The translations under genes and the position numbers were made by a program. The notes under the pieces are model-generated. The model saw only the letters and a list, made by a program, of their open reading frames with translations, did no database searches and had not been told where the DNA came from. DNA of 26,761 bases from Plakobranchus ocellatus (taxonomy: Eukaryota; Mollusca; Gastropoda; Plakobranchidae): contig BLXT01007705.1 in NCBI GenBank assembly GCA_019648995.1, positions 915,836-942,596 on the forward strand, written 5' to 3'. Below are positions 21,372 through 26,761 of the stretch, piece after piece. Each line of letters opens with the position of its first letter. Positions within the stretch are counted from its first letter, which is position 1.

Positions 21372-21650
21372 GTACTGAAAGAGGCTAATCTTGAGCAATC
21401 ACAATTAAAACCATAAGTCGGAGGCAACTGCAATTTTAGCACGTTATTACCGACACGAGTTTAGAACGTCTAAGAATCGCCAGAAAGATTGAAGGCAAAC
21501 GCAGTAGAGGTAGTCAGAGAACAACTTATTGAAAGTCTTAACTCTTGGACATAGGTTATGGTATCAACAACTTTATAATGTTAACTGAGAACAGGTTTGA
21601 GTGGAGGAACATAATCGCCAAAGTCTGTTCCAGAAAAGGTACCTAAAGAA
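21372..21650 (+). pseudogene. LINE ORF2 3' end, plus strand (copy D, partner of C)
   Basis: One plus-strand frame with a few stops reads TERG-S-AITIKTISRRQLQF, HVITDTSLERLRIARK, IEGKRSRGSQRTTY, GYGINNFIMLTENRFEWRN, IIAKVCSRKGT and then the terminal stop near 21642. The order RRQLQF, KRSRGRQR-like, EWR-I and GT-stop is typical of the last 100 residues of LINE ORF2. Copy B ends in the same way (EWRTTIINICFKQGS). It begins where copy C stops in the protein, so the two pieces complement each other. Confidence 0.85.
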
Positions 21651-21721
21651 GACTGCCTGTATTAATTTCGTTTTTCCATCTTGCCTGACTCATTATTTTC
21701 CTCATTGCTCGTGTTGAAAAA

Positions 21722-22262
21722 AAAGAGTATCAGTAGTAGTGGTGGTGATGGTGGTGGCGCTGTTGGTGATGGTAGTAATGATGTTAGATATGTTAATGAT
21801 GGTGGTCGTAATAAGAGTCATGGAAATGTTGATAATGATGGTTGTGGTCGGATGGTGATGGTGGTATTGATGGAGGTAGTGGTTAATGGTGTTTATAGTT
21901 GCAGTGATAATGGTAATGATAATGGTAACCGTAATCGTAATGGTAATTGCAGTAATGGAAGCGTTTCATGGTGGTGGGTGGATGGTGTTAGGGGCAGATT
22001 TGACTGCAGTAGTGGTATTTGTGATGATGGTCGTCGTGGTAGTGGTAATGGTAATGGTACTATAGTGGCAGTTGTAGTAATGGTAGCTGTTTACGATGTA
22101 GCTATAGCTGGTAGCGGTAACGGTAGATCTAGTAATGGTATTGGGGGTGGTGGTGCTAGTGTCAGTTTTACTGGTTATGGTTTTTGTAGTAATGGTATTG
22201 GTGATAGTGATGGATGGGTTGTGGTAGTACAGATTGTAGCGATGCCGGGTGGTGCTAGTTAG
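21722..22262 (+). repeat. GGT/GAT/AGT-rich trinucleotide tract
   Basis: About 540 bases are dominated by GGTNNT, ATGGTA and GTGGTG triplets. A 193-codon frame (21681-22262) stays open because the repeat has triplet period. It yields Gly/Asn/Val/Ser with no domain. The tract begins about 70 bases after the LINE D stop and starts as AGTAGTAGTGGTGGTGATGG, so it may have grown from the trinucleotide 3' tail of the LINE. Confidence 0.85.
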
Positions 22263-22744
22263 GGGTGAGATAAAGATAATTAATACTTACTCACATTCAT
22301 TACGCGAATGTGCCCAGAATCGTGACAACACCGGGAAAAAGAAAGATCTTATCAGCTTTGTAGCTGTAGATATTTTTGTAGCTAACACGTAACTATTTAT
22401 GAAACGAAATATCTAGACTGCTTTTCAGAGATCTCTAATTGACTGTTGGAATCAATCCCCAGACTAGGTTCACTTTTTTTTTTATTTCTTTTTAATAAAA
22501 ATATTTAAACAGTAGATCTATATACATTTATCATGTAGAAACCCAGCTGTTCATTCTCCATGATAACAAATATCAAAATATTATAGATGAATGCATGTTT
22601 GCCTATTGGGATATATTGACCAAACGTAGATTTCAAATATAATTACAATGGGCTCAGCAAAAAGTGCAATTAATTGCTCTAAAAGCCATTTGATATTTAT
22701 TGAATCTTCGACTACGAGGCTGTTAGATTTCATAGATTTCCCAT
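22263..22744. other. Unassigned DNA before the tandem array
   Basis: No gene is visible. Homology to the downstream repeat units begins near 22745, so this is unique flank as far as I can see. Confidence 0.45.
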
Positions 22745-23185
22745 CCTGATAAAAAAAACAACAAAAAATCGTGAGAAAGGTGAGTATATGCACTATAGAC
22801 TTAATATATAATAATAAGAGGCCAGAAGGTAAATGAAACTTTAGTCTAAATCTTCTTTCCATACAGCTAACCTTGATTTTTTTATAGCGGCTCTTTTGTT
22901 TATAACATGTACATCAGTGACATGTATTATTTTTCCTCAGGATATTTTCTGATTTTTAAACGATTTACAGTTTCATTTAGCACCTTAGTACAAACATCGA
23001 TGGGTTCATTAATACGAATGGCTAAACTATGTCGGTTCTTATGTGTTACGATGCATTTTTTATTTAGCATTAATTGCTATAGAAATAAAGAAAAACAAAT
23101 ACAGCATTTTGAAATTACTATGTGGATGGTAACTTAGTTCAGATATAGTGGAAGTGATTTTGATGTTTTTTTTTTTTCCTTTTTT
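22745..23185 (+). repeat. Complex repeat unit 1, AT-rich spacer
   Basis: Spacer of the first recognisable large unit. Landmarks shared with units 2 and 3 are TAGACTTAATATA (about 22797), CTCAGGATATTTTCTGATTT, a TTAGTACAAACATCGATGGG block, GATGCATTTTTTATTTAGC and GGATGGTAACTT. It lacks the block containing GGATCAATGAGATAAGAT that units 2 to 4 carry. A forward frame at 22907-23137 is matched by similar frames in units 2 and 3. Confidence 0.85.
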
Positions 23186-23515
23186 GTGAAAATGGAAAGA
23201 AGGCGATTTATTGATCACAACAGTGGATTGACCGGTCAGTGCATCAAGACAGTGGAAGAGAGACCGGACAGTGCATCGTGACATTGAAAGAGAGATCGTG
23301 CAGTGCATCGTGACAGTTTAAAGACTGATCAGGCAGTGCATCTTGACAGTGGAAGACTGACCGAGCAGTGCATCATGACAGCGAAGAATGAAGGGGCAGT
23401 GCAAAGTGACAGTGGAAGATTTACCAGGCAGTGCATCGTGACTGATATCTGATCAGGATATGCATCGTGACAGTGCAAGACTGATCGGGCAGTACATCGT
23501 GACATTGAGGTCTGA
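23186..23515 (+). repeat. 32-bp minisatellite array 1
   Basis: The array follows the anchor AAAGAAGGCGATTTATTGAT. The unit approximates CAGTGCATCGTGACAGTGGA plus AGACTGACCGGG. About eight diverged units are present. It ends in GGGCAGTACATCGTGACATT, then GAGGTCTGACATAGGGCA, shared with array 2. Variants such as AGCGAAGAATGAAGGGGC recur in array 4. Confidence 0.9.
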
Positions 23516-24275
23516 CATAGGGCAAGGAAGCAATAATTATGTCAGTTCCTGTGTTTTCATTTAAAATGTTGCCGAAATCCCAATTTCCATGATTCTCTGG
23601 AGCAAGCCAATTTAGAAAATTATGAAGTACCATCGAAATAAAAAAAATCCCTAAAATAATACCCCAGAAAGAATAGATAAAGGTGGGAATATACATTACA
23701 GACTTAATATAAAAAAAATAAAAGGCCAGAGGATAAATGATATTTTAGTGCTTGATATATCTAAATCTTTTTACCGCGAACCTTTTTTTTTTAAAGCCAC
23801 TCTTTTTGTTTAAAATATGTACATAAAAGACATAATAATGGTTGTTTCCCTCAAGATATTTTCTGATTTTTAAACGACGTAGAGTTTTATTTAGCGCTTT
23901 AGTACAAACATTGATGGGTTCATTAATACGAGTGGCGAAATTATGTCGATTCCTATTTGTTACGATGCATTTTTATTTAGCATTAGCTGTTAAAAAAACA
24001 CAACAAAAAGAAACCCAGCATTTTAAAACTAATATCTGGATGGTAACTTGAACAAAAAATTAAACACTAGAATTATAAAAAATGTTGAAAAATACATTCA
24101 TTTTTGGCGAGCTTCACAAGCAGCCGTAGGATCAATGAGATAAGATTTTTTTTTTAATCAGAGTTATTTTTTTATTATTTTTGCAGGTTTTTCATGAGAA
24201 TACTTTTATCAAATTGCAAATATAGTCTAAATGATTTTAATGGGTTTTTTTTTTGTTTTTGTTTTTTTTTTCTCA
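23516..24275 (+). repeat. Complex repeat unit 2, spacer
   Basis: It starts with TATGTCAGTTCCTGTGTTTT and GCCGAAATCCCAATTTCCAT, then carries the same landmarks as unit 1: CAGACTTAATATA (about 23697), CTCAAGATATTTTCTGATTT, a TTAGTACAAACATTGATGGG block and GGATGGTAACTTGAACA. It also has GGATCAATGAGATAAGAT and TTTTTCATGAGAATACTTTT before the anchor. Spacing to the same landmarks in unit 3 is about 1.05 kb. Confidence 0.88.
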
Positions 24276-24535
24276 AAATGGAAAGAAGGCAATTCATTGA
24301 TCAGAACAGTGGACTGATTGGGCATCGTGACAGTGGAAGACTTAACGGACAGCGCAAAGTGACATTGGAAGATTTACCTGGCAGTGTATCGCGACAGTGG
24401 AAAAGAGACCGGGCAGTGCATTGTGACAGTGCCAGAGAGGCCGGGCGGTGCATCGTCACAACGGAAGAGAGACCGTGCAGTGCATCGTGACAGTGGAAGA
24501 CTGACCGGGCAGTACATCGTGACATTGAGGTCAGA
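24276..24535 (+). repeat. 32-bp minisatellite array 2
   Basis: It starts at the anchor AATGGAAAGAAGGCAATTCA. About seven units follow, some reading GAAGAGAGACCGTGCAGTGC. It ends with the same GGGCAGTACATCGTGACATT and GAGGTCAGATATAGGGCA tail as array 1, so the two arrays share both borders but differ in unit content. Confidence 0.9.
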
Positions 24536-25312
24536 TATAGGGCAGGAAAGCCATAATTATATGTTAGTTCCTGTGTTTTCATTTAAAATTTGCCGAAATC
24601 CCAATTTCCATGATGTTCTTGAGCAAGCCATATTAATTCTAAATCGGAAAACAATTTTGAAAATTATCAAGTACCATGTAGAAAAAAAAAATCCTGAAAA
24701 AAAAAAAAAAACCCGGAAAGAATAGACAAAGGTGAGAATGTACACTACAGACTTAATATATAAATAGGCGGCCACAGGGTAAATATTTTTAGTGCTTGAT
24801 ATATCTAAATCTTTTTACATATAACCTTTCTTTTTTAAAGTTACTCTTTTGTTTATAACATGTGCATAAAGGACATATGTTTTTTTCCTCAAGATATTTT
24901 CTGTAGTTTACACAATATAGTTTTATTTAGCGCTTTAGTACAAACATTGATGTGTTCATTAAAAGGAATGACGAAAGTATGTCGATTCCTATGTGCTACG
25001 ATGCCTTTTTTTAATTTAGCATTAATTGTTGAAAAAACAAAAAAAAAAAGAAACCCAGCATTGTGAACTTCATATTTGGATGGTAACTTGAACAAAACAT
25101 TATTTTAAACATTAGAATTACAAAAAAACTTTATGAAAGTTATACTTATTGTAGTCGACCTTCACAAGCAGACTTAGGATCAATGAGATAAGATTTTTTT
25201 TAATCAGACTGATTCTTCTTTTTCTGCATGTTTTTCATGAAAATTCATTCATCAAATGGTAAACAGCCTAAATGATTTGGATAATGTTTTATTATTTTTT
25301 TTTTTGTTGTAA
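24536..25312 (+). repeat. Complex repeat unit 3, spacer
   Basis: It matches unit 2 from GTTAGTTCCTGTGTTTTCAT on, with CAGACTTAATATATAAAT (about 24746), a TTAGTACAAACATTGATGTG block, GGATGGTAACTTGAACA, CACAAGCAGACTTAGGATCA and TTTTTCATGAAAATTC. It contains long A runs near 24685-24710. Confidence 0.88.
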
Positions 25313-26080
25313 AAATGTAAAGAAGACGATTTATTGATCAGATCAGTGGACTGACTGGGCAGTGCATCGTGACAGTGGGAGACTTAGCAGGCAGCGCAAA
25401 GTGACATTGGAAAAATGACCGGGCAATGTATCGCGACAGTGGAAGATAGAACTGGCAGTGAATTGTGACAGTGGAAGAGAGGCCAGGCAATGCATCGTGA
25501 CAGTGGAAGACTGACCGACTAGAGTATCGACACATTGGAACAAAGATCGAACAGTGCATCGTGAAAGTGGAAGAGAGCCCGGCTAGTGGATTGTGACAAT
25601 GGAAAAGAGACCGGGCAGTGCATCGTGACAAATAGAAGACTGAATAGGCAGTGCTCTGTGACATTGGAAGAGAGACCAGGCAATACATCTTGAGTGGAAG
25701 AGATACCGGGCAGTACATCGTGACGTGGAAGAGAGACCGTGCAGTGCATCGTGACAGATGGAAGACTGGCGTGGCAATGCATCGTGACAGTGGAAGACTG
25801 ACTAGGCAGTGCTCTGTGACATTGGAAGAGAGACCGTGCAGTGCAGCTTGAGTGGAAGAGAGACCGTGCAGTGCATCTTGAGTGGAAGAGAGACCAGGCA
25901 GTGCATCTTGAGTGGAAGAGAGACCGTGCAGTGCATCGTGACAGTGGAAGAGAGACCGTGCAGTGCATCGTGACAGTGGAAGAGAGACCGTGGAGTGCAT
26001 TGTGACAGTGGAAGAGAGACCGTGCAGTGCATCGTGACAGTGGGAGACTGATAAGGCAGTGCATCGTGAAATGGAAGAAA
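25313..26080 (+). repeat. 32-bp minisatellite array 3 (longest complete)
   Basis: After the anchor about 23 units follow. From about 25845 to 25930 several consecutive units are a 30-bp variant (GTGCATCTTGAGTGGAAGAG) that lacks two bases of the ATCGTGACAGTGG stretch. From 25930 on, near-identical 32-bp units (GAGAGACCGTGCAGTGCATC) indicate recent amplification. On the minus strand the unit has no stop codon in any frame. That explains the long frames of 180-220 codons, which are not genes. Confidence 0.92.
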
Positions 26081-26223
26081 GAGCCTTAGGATCAATGAGA
26101 TAAGATTTTTTTTTAAATGCGAGTAATATATTCTCTTATTTCTGCATGTTCTTTATTAGAATACTTTTTTTAGATTGCAAATACAGTGTAAATGATTTTG
26201 GTTTTATTTGTATTTTTTTTTAA
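26081..26223 (+). repeat. Complex repeat unit 4, shortened spacer
   Basis: Array 3 jumps directly into CTTAGGATCAATGAGATAAG, skipping the AGTTCCTGTG block and the whole ORF-bearing spacer of units 2 and 3. The remainder (TTCTGCATGTTC, TTGCAAATACAGTGTAAATG) matches units 2 and 3. This is an internal deletion of roughly 0.6 kb or an unequal exchange. Confidence 0.85.
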
Positions 26224-26761
26224 TGAAAAGAAGGCGATTTATTGATCACAGCAGTGGAAGACTGATTGAGCAGCGCAAAGTGTCACTGGGAGATTCACCG
26301 GGCAGTGTATTGCGATAATGGAAGATAAAACGGGCAGTGAATTGTGATAGTGGAAGAGAGGCCAGGCAGTGCATCGTGACAGTGGAAGAATAACCGGGCA
26401 ATGCATCGTCACATTGGACGAAAGACCGAGCAGTGCATCGTGACACTGGAAGAGAGACTGGGTAGTGCATCGTCACAGTTGAAGAGAGACCCTGCAGTAC
26501 ATCGTGACAGTGGAAGAGAGACTGGGTAGTGCATCGTCACAGTTGAAGAGAGACCCTGCAGTACATCGTGACAGTAGAAGACTGACCGAGCGGTGGATTG
26601 AGAAAGCGAAGAATGAACGGGCAGATCAAGGCGACAATGGAAAATTGACCAGGCAGTGCATCGTGACAGTGGAAGATTGACCAGGCAGTGCATCATGACA
26701 GATGTCTGATCGGGCTATGCACCGTGACAGGGAGGAATGAACGTGCAGTACATCGTGACAT
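26224..26761 (+). repeat. 32-bp minisatellite array 4, open at window end
   Basis: It starts at AAAGAAGGCGATTTATTGAT and continues to the last base. It includes an exact 64-bp duplication: the block starting at ACTGGGTAGTGCATCGTCAC occurs at 26457 and 26521. That is two 32-bp units copied as a dimer. The end of the array is beyond the window. Confidence 0.9.

Noticed and set aside
21681..22262. 193-codon Gly/Asn/Val-rich frame
   Set aside because: It lies almost wholly in the GGT/GAT tract, has no signal peptide or domain, and its openness follows from the triplet repeat.
25338..26064. 220- and 181-codon minus-strand frames
   Set aside because: They are phase-shifted readings of the same stop-free 32-bp unit and do not represent a gene.
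23186..26761. CRISPR-like array
   Set aside because: The repeats are contiguous 32-bp units without unique spacers of constant length, there are no cas genes, and the DNA is eukaryotic.

Overview
This window looks like repeat-dominated, AT-rich nuclear DNA of an animal. I see no intact protein-coding gene, no rRNA, no canonical tRNA and nothing bacterial or organellar. The support for an animal genome is several decayed LINE reverse transcriptase copies, a tRNA-derived SINE family with A-box and B-box like motifs, many microsatellites (TATG, GA/CT, ATA, GGT/GAT) and a scaffold gap of N. The LINE and SINE styles suggest an invertebrate, possibly a mollusc such as a cephalopod. That placement is an inference I cannot test here.

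Layout: 0.84-1.99 kb holds a broken gene with a trypsin-fold serine peptidase domain, one frame with four in-frame stops. SINE copies lie at 2.17, 4.54, 8.85 (minus), 9.22 (tail only) and 9.43 kb. From 4.7 to 7.9 kb there are about six old copies of one unnamed repeat. From 8.58 to 9.61 kb two opposed SINEs are flanked by GA and CT tracts, forming an inverted arrangement. From 10.58 to 13.43 kb two roughly 320-bp arms in opposite orientation flank 2.2 kb of unrecognised DNA that includes the N gap. An ATA microsatellite and a 95-bp tandem repeat follow.

From 14.4 to 22.3 kb the window is mainly LINE debris: two minus-strand copies (14.4-15.06 and 16.09-17.38 kb), a plus-strand fragment (18.13-18.44 kb), and at 20.6-21.65 kb one element whose 5' part is inverted relative to its 3' part, as expected from twin priming. 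Its 3' end runs into a 540-bp GGT/GAT-rich tract.

The last 4 kb (22.75-26.76 kb) is the most distinctive part. It is a complex tandem repeat of roughly 0.9-1.3 kb units, each combining an AT-rich spacer with an internal array of a 32-bp minisatellite whose copy number differs between units. It continues past the window end.

No genes here work together in a pathway. The biology visible is transposition, decay, microsatellite growth and satellite turnover. Element boundaries are judged by eye and are approximate.
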